Positions 37,244 to 51,018 are shown, counted from the stretch's first letter. The stretch is DNA of 64,000 nucleotides from Acanthornis magna (GCA_036785705.1 JAWUZG010000970.1:943501-1007500); one strand, 5' to 3'. Translations and numbers: made by a program. Notes: generated from the sequence alone by a model not told the origin.

Positions 37244-38305
37244 ACTGCTAAGCTACTAGCTTATTATGAGCTGGAGATCGGTGTGAGAAGGAATGTCATG
37301 AATTCAAAGCTACTGAGTCCAGTCTATTTAGGGCACGGGGAAAATGACAAAAGTGCCGTTGTTTATGCAAGGTGATGGAGACAGTCTTCCCTTTCTCTGT
37401 TCCACATTTACGGTTCTGGCCCACTTCACCTGCAAAATTTCTGCCATATGCTCTTACCACATATGTATGTGTTAGGAATTGGGTCTCGGCTGAGGAGAAA
37501 CAGGATCACTTTTATGAAAAGCTCACATTTATCTCCAAAGCACCCTCTTGCCAGTTTTAGAGTAATTTTTCTTGTATTTCTGTGATGGCAATGGGCCCTA
37601 GATCAGCAAGTAGGAAAGTCTAAAACATTTAATACGAATGTTTCAAAGAAGTAAAAAGTGAAGTTGCAGACCTTAGGGGTTCCTGTCAGTTCTGTGGCGC
37701 TCCCTTTGCACTGCTGTTTCTTTCCTCCTCTCAGGTCGGCAGAAGGATTGGTTTTCCTAATTTCAGCTCCAGTGGGTATGTCTGTGACACAGAAGGCCCA
37801 AATTTCAATGAACAAATGAGGAATGTTGACTTTTCTCAGCATTTTGAGTGCTCACTAGACCTACATAGGGGCTGCAGTTATTGTTTTGGAATGTGTTGCT
37901 TCTGGCTCAAAGCTGAATCTACCAGAATAAGTATAAAACTTGTTGGTTATTTTCCTTCATAATTGCTAATTGACAAAATATAGTATTTTCTTTACACAAT
38001 ACAAAGGGATTGTATGTTTTAAATGTGGAGTGGGGGAAGCCAGGAATAAGCATTTCCTTCTTCTGTGTGGGTTGGGCTTTTGTCTTTTCTTGGCTCCACC
38101 ACCCTGTCCTTTTAGTGAACAAAACAGAGATAACGTAGTGGCAGAAGATGGAGAAACAGAACCTGAACAACTCACTCTCCCCCGTGAAAGAGATTTTACC
38201 TTGAATTTCTTATTCTTTCCTTTAAAAGAAAAGTAGGTGATTCTTAGGAACAAATTTCCCAGTTAAATCCGAAGGAGGAAAAATTCCAGTTCCAGTAAAA
38301 GAGCT

Positions 38306-38333
38306 AGTGTCAAATACATAGTGTCAAATGCAT
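38306..38333. repeat. 14-bp tandem duplication
   Basis: agtgtcaaatacat (38306-38319) is followed by agtgtcaaatgcat (38320-38333), a single mismatch apart. A degenerate third copy begins agtatcat. Confidence 0.8.
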
Positions 38334-39248
38334 AGTATCATAGATACCATGTCAGAAAAAGAAAAACCTACGTGATCACACCCAGGAGCCCTCGGTACTT
38401 GCCACTGTAAGCCTGGCAGCCATTTTAGTGCTAAACCATGACCCTTAGCTCCTTCTCCCCTCCGCATCACTCCCATATCAAGGAAACATTTCCCTTTTTA
38501 CAGTAATCAGCATCTTCCCCTGGCAGACTTCAGAAGTACATACTAATGCTGTCCTGCAGCGGCCTTGAAAACATGTGACAAGGCTGAAACTTTTTTAAGC
38601 AACAAGAAATTCGGAGGAAAAATTTCACAGACAGCAGCAGTTTCCACAGCTCCTTGACCACTAGCACTGCTAAATGCCCGTGGACATAAATACACTTTGT
38701 GCAAATAGGAATGTGCTTCAGAAAAGGGATTGCATCTTTAGTCAAGTTCTAAAGCCAAAATCAAAGCAAAAGAAGTAATAGTAGTCTTATCAACACAGTA
38801 TTATTGTCATAGTAAATGGCATGCTCTTGCTGTTTCATAATGAGGTTATCCATGGATATTTACAAGAAAAATTTAGTTTAATCATCTGTAGTTTTTCCAT
38901 ATTATTATTTTAGTCATAGCTATTAAATATATCACTAAACAGATGTAAATTGAACAGCATTCAGAAACTAGCCTGGAGTGGAAAATTGGGTCTTTTTCAC
39001 ATATATTTTAACTTTCATCTCGCAAGTGTCTGGGTTTTTTCTGTGAATAGTATGCCAAAGGATTCTTCAAATGCCAAACACTATGCCAAATAAATGCTCA
39101 ATAGGCAAAGTGCCTCCACATTCACATCACAGGCTTTACCTTTACTGTTGCAGTGTTTTGGCTTTGTAGGATTGGGAGGCTGGTAGTTGTGAGATGAAAA
39201 TATGATGGATGTTTTGAGGAATGGGATAGTAATATTCTTACTATGAAA

Positions 39249-39264
39249 ATAATAATATTATTAT
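39249..39264. repeat. 16-bp AT-only palindrome
   Basis: ataataat is followed immediately by its reverse complement attattat. It lies in very AT-rich DNA, so chance or slippage is likely. Confidence 0.8.
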
Positions 39265-42200
39265 GTGACTATTAAATACTATATTATTATATAAATTATA
39301 AGCTTTTCCCTCCATAAACTGTGCACACTTTGATAGGTGCAGGGAGTACAAGAGAATGAATGAAAGCATCCCCCCTTCCTATGACATTTCTGTCTTTGAG
39401 TATAAACTAGATGATCCTGTGCTGTGGTAGTAGATGGGTTTAAAACATTTAAGTTTTTCATTGGTCTTTCATCCTTTTTGTTACAGGATATCAATTCTTA
39501 GTTGGTTTTTTTTCCCTCCTAACATTATATCTGATCAAGCTACACTAAGAGTGTTCATGCCCGAGTCTGCAAGCTGGATTTAGATTTCTGGAGGCACTGC
39601 ATGCTCCATATGCTCCTCCTGTGTTTCTTCAAAAGCCTCCCAGGCACTGTGAGGGAATGGGTTCTATGCTAGACAACGTTTTCAGAAGAGCATTCCGTAC
39701 ATTTCCGAAAAGCCTTTAGGGTGTGTGGTCTTCCCCCACCTTTGGCTGAATGTGCATCTCTCTCAGCAGAAAAAGGTGAGTTTTCCCACTGCAAGGCAGC
39801 TGTGCCTCCATCCACATGATGGGAGTGTAGATACAGATACACTCTTTTGCCCTTGGGCAAAAGTGGTAGGGATTTGCGTGCCATGAAAACTTTTCTGAAA
39901 TGCAAGGTGTGCCCCTGTGATGGGCACCTGGCACATGAACCACAGCCACTTGGCTGTTTGCTGCGTGATGAATGAGCGTCCCAAGGTGTGATTATGATAT
40001 ATTTGTCAAGAGGGTCCTTACTTTCCGTGGGACATCTCTCAACTTTGCACGTTTGCACTAATTATAATGTGAATACAGGCTGCTTCTTCTTCCTTTCTCC
40101 ACCTTACAGGGGAATTGAAAAACGGAAAGTGATGGAAATGGGAAAAGCCTCACAATGGGGGGGCTTCCGCTCTTTTTACCTTTGCCTCCAAATGACAAGC
40201 TGTCTACAAATCTTTTGCCATGTTTTTTACTTCCTCTAGCTGTCTATCCCCAAAGTGAAGAGAGAAAGATTTATGTGGGTTTTAAACTGAACCTAGATAA
40301 ATTTCTTTAAACTGTGTGACCTCTGACCCTACCTCATCTTATCCCTTCCCTTTTCACTCAAAGCCAAATTCCTCTTGACTGGAATGAGAGTAAGTTCATC
40401 TCCTCAGTTAATTAAGTCTGTTAATATTATGTGACATTAGATTTCAAGTAAAATGGACGAAGATCAAAAAGGAGCCAGTCAGCATGGGTGTAGAAATCGG
40501 TGTGATTGGAGCATCCCCCTCATTTGACTCAGGCTTGGAAAGCGTGGGAGGAGGTGATTTCTAAGAAGTGATGCTGTGCAGACCCCTTTCACTACATCCT
40601 CCATTCACACGGATTCAGTGAGAGGACATGTGCAGGGCTTCAGGGCTCCCTCATGGACTACCAGGCATTCCCTGCCAAGGGTCAGCAGCTAACAGCTACA
40701 GCTCAGGGAGCATGGGGAGATATCATCCACAACACAGCAGCATGAGCCAAAGCTAATAAACACACCACTATCTGAAGGGGATACCGTGTCACTGATGCTC
40801 CAACTTGATCATAACTCAAAAAAAAGGAAAATGGCTAGTGAACAATCTCATTTTGAGCCACAACATTCTTGGAGAACCCAGATATTGGGAAGACAAAAAT
40901 CTCCCCATTTCGCCTAAATTACCATGCAAAAAACCATATCCAACAGAAAACTATATATGCAGGTAAAAATCCCTGAACTCGTGGGAGTGTGGGATGCTGA
41001 ATTGTTGGTATGCATGGGATAGACCTTTTCAGCCATCATTTTTTCCCCCTCACTGAAACTAAAAGGTTAAATTTTTTTTGTTCAATCTTCTGTCTTCCAG
41101 TTTTGTGCTCATTCATACATACACAAATCAGGAATTTTGTGAGGGAGACCAGGAGCCAAAAAAGTTAGCTCTGATCCACTTTTAAGCTCTTGTGCTTCTG
41201 TTAGAGCTGGCATTTATAGTGCTTGAAAGAATTCAGTTTTTCACTGTTTAACTGATGAGTGAAATCACATCGGGGCAGCATATCAACAAATCTGGGTAAC
41301 CAGCGAAGAGCTTGATGCTGCTGTGCTGTATTAACTGTTCTGCTCACTATAGGTGACAACCACAGAGTCCGAGAATGCAAGAACATGTCTTCTCCTACCA
41401 AGGACCAGCTGACACCCATGGAGGCACAGAATAGGAAAGGCTGTATGCACCAAAAGGGAGGAAGTTTATAAAAAGAATTTTGTTTTCATTCATGCTGTGA
41501 CCTAAGGTAACGTCCCAGTTTAAACATTAAACTGAAGGTCATTAACTTGTCACAGTGATTTCTAGTTTAAAACTTCGTTGTAAAATAAGAGTTAAGAAGG
41601 CATGAAAAGGCTCATTAATTGATATGATAAAGCTTGCTGAAATGTAACCCTTCCCATACTTTATGTAGCCAGAGACACTGATTTTAGTGAAGTCATTGAA
41701 GCTGCATGCGTCATTTAAGCTAATGACTGATTCACGTCATACCTTAAAGATGAGACCACAGGAAAAATGTATTTTCAATGAAGCAAAATATCAGGGACTG
41801 GGTTCCTCTTTTGTTAAAAGTAAAAATATTTTGTGAAAATATTGTTTGTGCCTAGAAAATGTAGGAGAAACAGGTGATGGTGTGGTGCTCATTGAGCTGC
41901 AATCTGATGGCAGCAACAGCTGAATTACACAAGACAATTGATCGTGTCTCCAGAATCACTTTAAAACAGGCATGATTTAAGCCAAGGCCAACATAAACTC
42001 TTGACACTCTTGTAATATTACTGCCAGTCTCAGTTTTAAAGTAGGTGAAGTTACTTGATTTCATTTTAATTAAAAATCTGAATACTGCACCATTCCAGAG
42101 CTAGTTAAATTCATTCCAATTTTTGACTGAAAGTACTAATTTGCATTGTCTTTGGGTTTTAATCTCCTTCCGAGCATGATGTTTTTATTTCCATCTTAGT

Positions 42201-42499
42201 ACAGACACTTTCAACCAGCTTGGTTGAATTAATGATCCTGATACACAAAACACAGTATATATAACAGATCTCATATTTAAAACAAAATGGCTGATAACAA
42301 AAAGTGAGCCACGACCTGTTTTTCCTTAGTTAGGACCATCATTTTGAAAACTGGAGATTGCCAAAGGAAATGAGCTGCAGTATTGACCTTTTTAGCCCTT
42401 ATCACTCTCCTCGTAATTACCCTTTCTGTCCCAGAGTATTGAAGGTTTTGTTGAGAAATATCTGGATTCCAAATGAATCACTCCCCTTAGTCTCGAACT

Positions 42500-45400
42500 G
42501 CCTGTAGGACAGCAGCATCCCAGAGCAGTGGGGGTCTATGCCTCTGCTGTTTGAGAAAGAGATGATAATTCTCAGTGTGTCTATGCCTTGCATTCAACAG
42601 TTTGTGATGTACATTGCCATTGTTGGACAAAATCATGACTTTTTTTTCTTCGTTCATGCTGCTTATACCAATGATTCACAAGCAAAAGTTGCACTTATGG
42701 TCCGGTCTTTAATTGGTTTTTATTACTTGGCATCCAGTGTTATGAAGGAATAACAATGCCAGATCAGAAATTAAAAGGGAAACAGGTAAATCATTGAGGT
42801 TTTTTTCTCATTGTGGTGATGTATTTGGACTGGTGGGAAGAGCTTTACTCAACAAATTTCTTTATTGTCTTCTGCAAGTTGAAGTTCACAATGAGCAAAT
42901 GCTTCAAAAACTGAAGTTCCCTTTTCAATTAGAAAAAGACTACAGTGGTAATACCTCATTATTGCTTCTCAATATTGTGTAAAGGCAGCCAAGTATTTAC
43001 TTCTTGCATATTATTCTATCAACTGAATATCAATCTGTAATGTCTGCAAATACTGAAGTCCTACTATATTCTTACTAGAGAAGGGGGAGTTTTCCTACTT
43101 GTAAGGAAGTAATAAGTCATCACTGTAAGCAATGGGAATAATGTCTATTAATAAAAATGTACAGTCAGATGCCAATTGACATATCTTTCTTTCTAATATG
43201 TCCACTAATACTTTAAATATTATTAGAAGACCAGCTACAAAATTATGCATTTCAGGAATGTAATGATTTCAAATCACTCTAAGTCCGAAATAGTTGTCTT
43301 TCCCCTTGATTGTAATGGGGGCTTGATTGCACCAACAAGGTTTAGGAGTCAGTCCCTCTAAGTAAAAAAATTCCAAAATGCCTCTAAAAGAAAACAAAAT
43401 AGTTAAAATGAAGGGATGTATGGATTTACTTTGCTATGCTATGGTATTATTTTGGCGATACTTAGTTTCATTGTACCATGAGCAAAATTTGTATACCAGA
43501 TAGCTTTGTTTTGTTTCTGTCCATGCAGTATAGACAAACTGATAAATAACTACTGGATTATTATAGTGTATTGATGATAAATAAAATGGAAAATAATTAC
43601 CTTTCAACTGAAGCATGAAATAGCGTCTGTATACTTAATAGTGACATTTAAACTTCAGAATAATTGTTAATCAAAAAATGGACATATTAATTATTAGCTA
43701 TGAATGAAGACATATCAAAAAGCAAAATATGCTGATGGCAAATGGATTTAACACTGATATACACCAGCTGTGTTCCACACTTATGAGACCAAGATTAGCA
43801 AAGCACTGAAACACACTTGAAACTAAGTTGGAAATAAAGATTTATTTCAGCCCATAATTGAGCTGGACCCTTGCAGGAAGAGTCGGACCCTTCTTAATTC
43901 TTTTCAAAATTTCTCATTACACCAAAGAATTGCACTGTGATGGAAACCAGTGAACTGTCTCTCCAGCAGAAGTATTTTCTGAGTGTAAAACAATTTATTG
44001 AATATAAGCTTTTCAGATGTTCATTAGCTTTATTGTATCTTCCTGCTCATAATTTTCCCAAGTTTGCAGAGTTCAAAATGGAAACTACATTTTGTGTCAC
44101 ATTGCTAGCAGTTTTATGCACAAACACAGTGAATTAACTGTTTTGTTATAAATCAATTTAATGGTTTTCACTATAAATGTAATTGGTATTTTTTTAACGG
44201 TAACTAACACTTTATAATACAGTATTTCTATATATAGCAAACAGTTCTAGGGACTTAATTACACACTGACAGAGACTGTTATGTTCTCACTGTGTAATTT
44301 TAAAAATTGTTTTTAACAATACAGAGCAGTGGAAATTTGTCAATTCAGGAGTGACAAAAAATGTTTTTGACTGTAAATGCAGTATTTAAATTGTTGTTTT
44401 ACCAGTAGACTTGTCACCTTGGTGTAGTTGGGTGTCATAAAAAATGTTTAAAACTGTAAATTTAGCTGTTAAATCTAAGGGCAAAATTATTATCAGCTGG
44501 TACTTGTTACGATTTTTTTGTGGGATGGAAGAGGAATGAAAAATTAGATGAAGACATAAAAAATTAACATTTAAATTTTATTTTGGGAGCTGCTTTAAGT
44601 GTATAGCAATTAACAACAATGTAAGTTTTGCCATGAAAATGATATGATTTTACATCAGAGAAGTATTGAAAATTAAATCTTAATATTTGGGATCCCTCAC
44701 AGAGAGAAGCAGAGTTCCCTCTTTTGTCTAAAAATGAGGTTAAAGTTAAAAGTTTTATAAAAAATTGTATTAATCCCTATCACTACAATTGCAACAATGA
44801 TTTTGATGAATAAATCATTATTCCCTTGCATGTGTAAGACCTTGGACTGTACCTGAAGAAAGAAAAGCACTCAGGAGGCTGCTATAGAAGTTATCATGAA
44901 GCAGCCCTCACTTGCTCTTAAAACCTTTTATATCCAACAGTGCTGCAAGTGCTGTATTCACTTTGCACTGCAGCAATGTTCAGGCAAACCGTGAGCCATG
45001 GACATTTGCTGACACCAGTTATGGCTCATCAACATCAAATATCAGACTTGGGAGGCTTAGGTGAACTAAAGCTTCCAAGCACAGGAAAAAAAAAATGCCT
45101 GTGGGTTTTCTGGCTGGGAAAATCCCTCTTGCTTCATAAGGAAAAGTGATGATTGCTGATTGTGCACAAAACTGTCTGGCGAGTTCCTGAGCCTCTCACT
45201 GTGCCAAGCACAGCACTCCTATGTTTGTTGGAAATGCATCAGGGAGAGGTGTAAAGGAAAACGTGGCACTAAGTATACTCAAGTGCTTGCTGACTGAAGG
45301 CGGAAAAAACAAAGCACCATTTGAAGTCAGATGAGCACAGAGGAAAGGCAGAACTAAACACAGCCTGCTGTCCTCCTCCCTCTCCTGTAAATGTGGGACT

Positions 45401-47100
45401 GCAACTCTTTCTTCACACTGCATTATTTTGATCATTTACACTAATAACAAAAATTCCCTGTAATCTGAGGGCACTGCCATTGCTTGCTAGCAAACTCTCG
45501 GCCAGAGTGTCGTAGGTGAGGTGGTGTGTCTCTGCTACGTCCATTGCAACATCATCCACCGTGGGCAGGGGACCTTAAAGGCTGCCATAACAATTATACA
45601 GTTTATTGCTCAGTACTAGAGATCAGAGGAAAAATTCGACTCCCTCTAGTTTATCTGTCTGTATCAGTGGTCAATACCTGCTCAGGTAAATCCAGCACTG
45701 CCACTTTTCCCTAAGCTGCATAGAAATGAGTCTGGTCTGTGTTAGGAGAATGGTCCACAACCATGATCATTTGGTTCCGGTGAGAGCAGTGCCCTCAAAC
45801 AGAGGGTTAAACTGAGGATTATGCTAGCCTGTACACTCCTAAATGAGCACAAAAAAATGTCCGAGGGCCAAAATTCGCTGCCAACTACACATAAACAACT
45901 CCAACTGACTTCAATAGGAGTTTCCTGTGGGTATCCAGGAGCAGATTTTAGAGCTAAGAGTATGCATCAAAGTCTAAATAGCAAATGTTACTGAATTGAC
46001 ATTCTGTTTATTCATTATTTTCAAATGTCGATAGTGGTTTCTCTGTCTAATATAAAATGATTTGGTTGTCACATTTTTAATGAAGGTTTTTAATTACTCC
46101 TGATATACAGTATTGTACCACTTGTTTTGCACAGTTGCTTTTGTGCATTTAACCAAATCCCCTTTCTATAAGAAAACCTGCCTACCTCAGGGTTTTGGTC
46201 AAACACAGCCTTTGTCATTGCTTTGGTACAGATGGTGCTTTCATCATTTAACAGAAATCAGGAAAGTGAGGACCTATATTATACTTGTGTATAGGTAGAG
46301 GATGAACGGACTTTTTTATTGCAAGATGCATCTTTAGCTGCATTTTGATAAGAATAGGTATGGCTGTACTGAAGTACTATATGAGTCACTACCTAATATT
46401 TTGGGGAAGGGGTTGCGCTTTCTAAAAATTGTAAGCAGAAGGGCTAAGTTTTGTCACAGTTTTGTCACAGGGTCTGTGGCTCACAGTGACTTTGGAATAG
46501 GGAGTTTAGATCAATCCTTTTGTTGCTCTAAAAGCCCAGGTTTACTTCCCATGGAAAAGAAGCAATGGAGCCTGGAAAGTGTGGTACTCTCAGATCTCAT
46601 CCATCCCAGGGCAGGCCCATGACTCATCCCAGGTCAGGCTTCCTGCATGCATTTCACATGGATCGCTGCCAAACAGGGCATGGACGGTTTCAGAAGGACA
46701 TCCAAACACAGGAGGCATTTGCATATCCACGAACTGCTGTGGGCCTGAGGAATAAATCACATTTATGGGCATTTAATTTCAAACAGTTAATGTTTAAGCA
46801 GGGAGCAAGATGAATGGGACAAGCTCTGAGAAGGTAGCAGCCGAGTAGAGAGGGGCAGGAGAGGACACCATCATCCCTTCTGCCCCCACCTATGACCACA
46901 CAGAAAGGCTCCAACTTCTTCAGCCTTGATCATTTTAAGAGCTGCCTATCTTCACGGTCCAGGTCCAAAAGAATGGAGTTACATCTCCATTTCCAAAGCC
47001 AAAATATGAGGAATGTCAGTCTCTCAGCAGCTATGCGAAAAAAGCAGCAAGTGAATTTTGGAAAATGAAAATACTTGCCTTTCTTTTTCTGTAAAAATGT
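42500..47100. other. AT-rich non-coding sequence
   Basis: No gene or transposon is recognised. 43100-44700 is strongly AT-rich. Short direct duplications occur at 46449-46470 (ttttgtcacag twice) and 46602-46639 (catcccagg-caggc twice, one mismatch). 46550-46760 is more GC-rich and carries overlapping chance frames on both strands. Confidence 0.55.
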
Positions 47101-47106
47101 GCATAT

Positions 47107-47150
47107 GAATGAATGCATGCATGCAAATATGTATGTATGCATATATTATA
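47107..47150 (+). repeat. Degenerate tetranucleotide repeat (ATGA/ATGC/TATG)
   Basis: gaat, gcat and tatg units form a compound array. Parts alternate purine and pyrimidine (tgcatgcatgca, atgtatgtatgcatat). Confidence 0.85.
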
Positions 47151-47360
47151 GACAAAAATTAAAGCAATGTGCCACAAGCAGAGGCTAGAAAGCAACTTGA
47201 CACCTTTACTGGTAGCTAGTTTCTAACAGTCTAGATAACATACCTCAAATATTAATCAGCTTTTATGTTTCAAATTCTAGTGCTCTTTAATTCCCTTAAT
47301 ACAGAAAGTCTCCTACTTTGGTATCATTGAAGGGCTCACATGTAACAAAAATAAACACAT

Positions 47361-47380
47361 TAAATAAATAAATAAATAAA
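47361..47380 (+). repeat. (TAAA)n microsatellite
   Basis: Five TAAA units, uninterrupted. Confidence 0.92.
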
Positions 47381-47469
47381 CCCAATCTCCTAGGTACTAA
47401 TTTGCCATGGATTGTATTTAAGTCCTCATCCATTATGTGAATTAGAAGTGAAACAAACACTGGCATCAA

Positions 47470-47900
47470 TACTCTATTGCAGCCAGACCAGCCTGAGATC
47501 CAAGTGAGTGTGTGTCCTGGACAGTTTGTATTGATGCTGTCCTGGGTATCACGCTCATCAATAATGGAAATAATTGCATTTTAATAATTAAAAAACCCCC
47601 ATCATTTTCACAGAGGTAGAAATGATGACTTTGTTCCCTCCCTGCAGTTTATCTACCTTCTAATGACAGGAATGATTCACTGAGCAGCTCATTTATGAAC
47701 ACACAAATTCACACAAAGAAATCTGCTTTTATTCAGGTGAAAGAGTATCAAATGTCCCTTAAATATCAACTTAGCAATACACTGCATCAGGAGCTTTGAA
47801 ATGAAAGGTGAAATTTATGGAAGAGTGGCCCCTGCCCTCCTGGCCCTAATTTTGTTATTGTCCTGATAACGTGCTGAGACAAGTAATGAAAATTCTTATT
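47470..47900. promoter_or_regulatory. Candidate non-coding regulatory block
   Basis: This is complex unique sequence without open frames. It includes taattgcat at 47571-47579 (homeodomain/POU-like), an 8-bp inverted repeat (catcattt at 47600-47607, aaatgatg at 47620-47627), and an attgtcctgataac stretch near 47856. Its even composition against AT-rich flanks is the reason for the call, which is inference. Confidence 0.25.
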
Positions 47901-47904
47901 CTGA

Positions 47905-49495
47905 TTATTTTGTTTCAAAATTTTTTTTTTGTCATTTTGGCATTCCAACACAAATATCTTTTTAAAATGGGGTGCCTTAATAATGCAATAATGTCTTGCT
48001 GAATACAGAGTCTGTACAGCATTTTAATGTGGACCTGGATAAAAGATTTTTCTGTTAGTTCTCACGATCTTTTGGTTTTGTAGTTCTTAGTTCTTTATTA
48101 GTTCTCTCTCTCTCTTTTATTTTTCTTAATTCTTTTATGTACACTGTGGGCAGAACAATCTGGAGTGTGTTTGGTAGACTTTGGTCTGTCTTGTGTAAAA
48201 CTAACAAAATCATGATATAAACATGGTTATAATCTAGGCCTAAGTTATCTTCTCACTATTTTTTTTCCTTTTTTTGCTGCTAGATAAATATTGAGAGTAT
48301 TTTGTCCAGATTGTGGCCTCTATCTGGGATTTTGCAGACCAAGTATATCCCAAACTGATATACCCAAATGTCTTGGAATTGAAAGTAAATTCCTGGAAGT
48401 GAAAAATAAATAAACTAATAGAAAGGAAACAATAGTGTCATAAAATTCACTTTACTCTCTGGAGACTTTCTTTTGTTGATTTGAGAAACTGCATAATGAA
48501 GAATGAGTAGATTGCCTCTGCAGTAGCCAGTGTAGTTTAGATTCTTCCTCGTTTGCTCTGTCTTTTTCACTACAGCCCTGATTCAAAGTGATGTGCTTAA
48601 GATAATGCGCAACAAAAAATAAACACAAAACTCAAAATAAATCAGACACCAAAGTTAGAAGCATATGACTCTCTTCTTTTACATTACCCAGCAGTATTTG
48701 AACAAATGTACAATGATAACTGCTTTAAAAAGGTGTGCTAAAATTTTCTGCTGATACGGCAAGTTTTGAGATGTCTGTCACTTTTTCACATACTTGTAGA
48801 CAAGTATATGTTTTATGAAATATTTATAAACTCTTTTCACTACAAATCATAAATTTTATGGCAGGTTTATCCTAAAGATCACTTAGTTTTTATCTCTTTC
48901 AACAGGGAACTCAAATAGCCAATACTGTTACTAGATCCAACAAACAGAAATAATCTGCACACATGCCTAAGCTAAGTAGATACGTAAACGTTTTGGTACC
49001 TCAGGTCTTTAAAAACATATGCCTCTGGACCAGTATTTATTTGCAATTTTGTAAAAATCCATATAATAATAATAATAATACATTAAGAAAAACATTACAT
49101 ATGTATAAAAAAAAAGCTGCTTCTTTGTGTTAGAACATTTTTTTGTTAGATGCAAAAGCAAAATCTAGGTGAACAAAGCCTATTCATCTAGATTGCTATA
49201 AAGCCTATGCTGTGGCTGTATAATCTATACTAAAATTTCAAGTAGGCAGTTAAGATTTTAAATCCTTATTGAGATTAAAATTAGGAGTACCAGATATCAA
49301 CATAAATATTCACTCACAAGCAAAGGATATTCTCTCTCTGAGCAAAGGATGTCCTTCCATTATGCCAAAATGAATAACCTAAACCCTTTTTTGTTTCTTT
49401 ACACTCACTGTTTAGCTTTGTGTCATACCTATTTCTTTCCTTAAAGCTACTTAGCAGATTAATTCAGCAGAAATAAGCGCCTTATTGTTGATTAT
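47905..49495. other. Strongly AT-rich non-coding sequence
   Basis: No gene is recognised; this is one of the emptiest stretches for open frames. A (TC)n run lies at 48103-48115 and an (ATA)n array at 49062-49081. Confidence 0.6.
49062..49081 (+). repeat. (AAT)n microsatellite
   Basis: About six AAT/ATA units in AT-rich sequence. Confidence 0.9.
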
Positions 49496-49499
49496 ATAA

Positions 49500-50060
49500 A
49501 TGATTCAGGATGTTTGACATATTTAATTTGACAGAATGGCACAAATTGCAGCCTGACCCTGCGCTTTGCTAGTCCATATGCACCAGGACCACCTCTAGGA
49601 TCATTAAAAGTTGAGTTAATTCAGTAGCACTTTGCACTGGAGAGTTTCACTGCAATGATTAGGTTTTCAAAGATAGCAGCAGGCCCTTCCCTCCCAGCCC
49701 AGCTTCTCTTTCAGATTGTAGTGAAAGTGAACAAATAAAGAGGGGGGGGGGGAAAAATGAAAATACCTGAAGAGAATAAAGAACAAGGGTGATGGGGTAA
49801 GATGGATTACTTGAATTTTCCACCAATCACTGAACAACACATTGGCTAAAGCATTGATTGATGAAGTATTTAAGTCGTCAATCTCACATCACAAGCCTTT
49901 TTACAAATGGCTGCAGAAAGGGGCTGACACCGAGGTGGTATCAATGGAAGCTGGCTTTGCTACAAAATATAAGAAAGACCTCTAGTCCGCAATTTGCTCT
50001 CTCACAAGATGTTCAATAACCACTTTCGACGGCCACTTTGCCAGCAAATGTTTCACTTAA
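49500..50060. promoter_or_regulatory. Candidate regulatory block with PBX/HOX core and CCAAT boxes
   Basis: TGATTGAT (49855-49862), the PBX/HOX composite core, lies about 25-35 bp after ccaatcac and an inverted CCAAT (attggc). The block is non-repetitive apart from a run of 11 G (49742-49752). It contains cgtcaatc and cgacgg strings that add CpGs in a region otherwise poor in them, and no open frame. The sites are seen; enhancer function is inferred. Confidence 0.3.
49742..49752 (+). repeat. Run of 11 G
   Basis: A single homopolymer of 11 G followed by AAAAA. Its length may be uncertain because such runs are error-prone in sequencing. Confidence 0.9.
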
Positions 50061-50064
50061 AATG

Positions 50065-50780
50065 TCGGTATTCTTTACTCAGGACTGCTGTCCACCTCTG
50101 AATTTATAGGCCTTTACTATGAGAAGATTTACTTTCCTTTAGTTTTCAGTCAGATTATTTTTCCCCCATGTAGACTGCTTTTCAATTTACATGGAGGTTT
50201 TCTTGGTGGGTACCTTTTCCTTTTTTTCGCATTCCTTAAAAGAATTGCAAACAGTTTTTGTCTCTTCATATATGTTTTAAAACAGTATATCAGTCATTGC
50301 CAGAAATCTGTGTTTGATTGAGAAATCAGCTTGTTCTGGCTTTTTATTTTGTTCCACTCCTACACTTTTCTTGTTCATCGACATTAACCTAAAAATAAAT
50401 GACTGCACAGGACTTTAGTTTAGTATCTGCAGAAGCTGTTGCTGCAGAGACAGGTCACTTCTTGGTTAACATCAGCATCCCACTATTTGTTCCTCGAATT
50501 CCCCTCTTTCAGAGGAATATGATAAGTGTAAGGAATAGCTCATATCAAGGGAACGACAGACAAGCAATTTGGATTCCATGAAGGGAAAAGAAAGAAAAAA
50601 AAGCCAACAAAAGAGAGTACATAGCCCAGCATGAAAGAGCATCTTGATTTCAAGTTTTCTTTCAGGAGTCGTTAATATTTTATGAGACCACACAGAGTGT
50701 TCCTCCAGTGACATTTTTCTAAATAATGTAATGTGCAGTAAAGTATCAGACAAAGGGGAGGAGGAGGGAAATCGCCTTGT
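50065..50780. other. AT-rich non-coding sequence
   Basis: No gene is recognised. An A/G-rich run lies at 50581-50601. The minus-strand frame 50472-50753 is a chance frame without motifs. Confidence 0.55.
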
Positions 50781-50786
50781 TTAGAT

Positions 50787-50810
50787 TAAAAAGAAAGAAA
50801 GAAAAAAAAA
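50787..50810 (+). repeat. (AAAG)n and poly(A) tract
   Basis: Three AAAG units between A runs, all purine. Confidence 0.85.
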
Positions 50811-50927
50811 GCATTTGAAGACAAGTATTCTCAAGGTTGGCTGGTGTCTGACTCCAGAGCCCCAACCTTTTGTAGGGTCAATACTTATCAGGGGAATGCT
50901 GCCCAGGAATAAGGAGAATACTCCAAG

Positions 50928-51018
50928 TTTTTGTTCTTTTTTTTTTTCTTTTCTATCTTACTTGTTTTCCTTTATTTTTTTCTGTTTTGTTTTTGTTTTG
51001 TTTTGTTTTGTTTTTTTC
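50928..51018 (+). repeat. T-rich tract with (GTTTT)n microsatellite
   Basis: A T/C-rich stretch leads into about six GTTTT units (50984-51017). It generates a Phe-rich chance frame. It is the same repeat type and strand as the array at 4976-5038. Confidence 0.93.

Larger units (their letters stand above)
37245..42500. other. AT-rich non-coding sequence
   Basis: No gene is recognised. It includes a 14-bp tandem pair at 38306-38333, an AT-only palindrome at 39249-39264 and a less AT-rich patch at 39670-40060, where several minus-strand frames are open (longest 129 codons, no motif). A 7-bp hairpin (cagttta / taaactg) lies at 41516-41534. A CRE-like acgtca lies at 41734-41739, next to a taatgac core. 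Confidence 0.5.

Noticed and set aside
39669..40058. 129-codon minus-strand frame with two other open minus-strand frames over the same bases
   Set aside because: Several phases are open at once, which indicates a stop-poor patch rather than coding selection. The product has no recognised domain.
730..49862. Repeated TGATTGAT cores (731, 20604, 29130, 49855) as a dispersed PBX/HOX system
   Set aside because: Four 8-mers in 64 kb on one strand is close to what AT-rich composition would give. Only local context makes any of them interesting.
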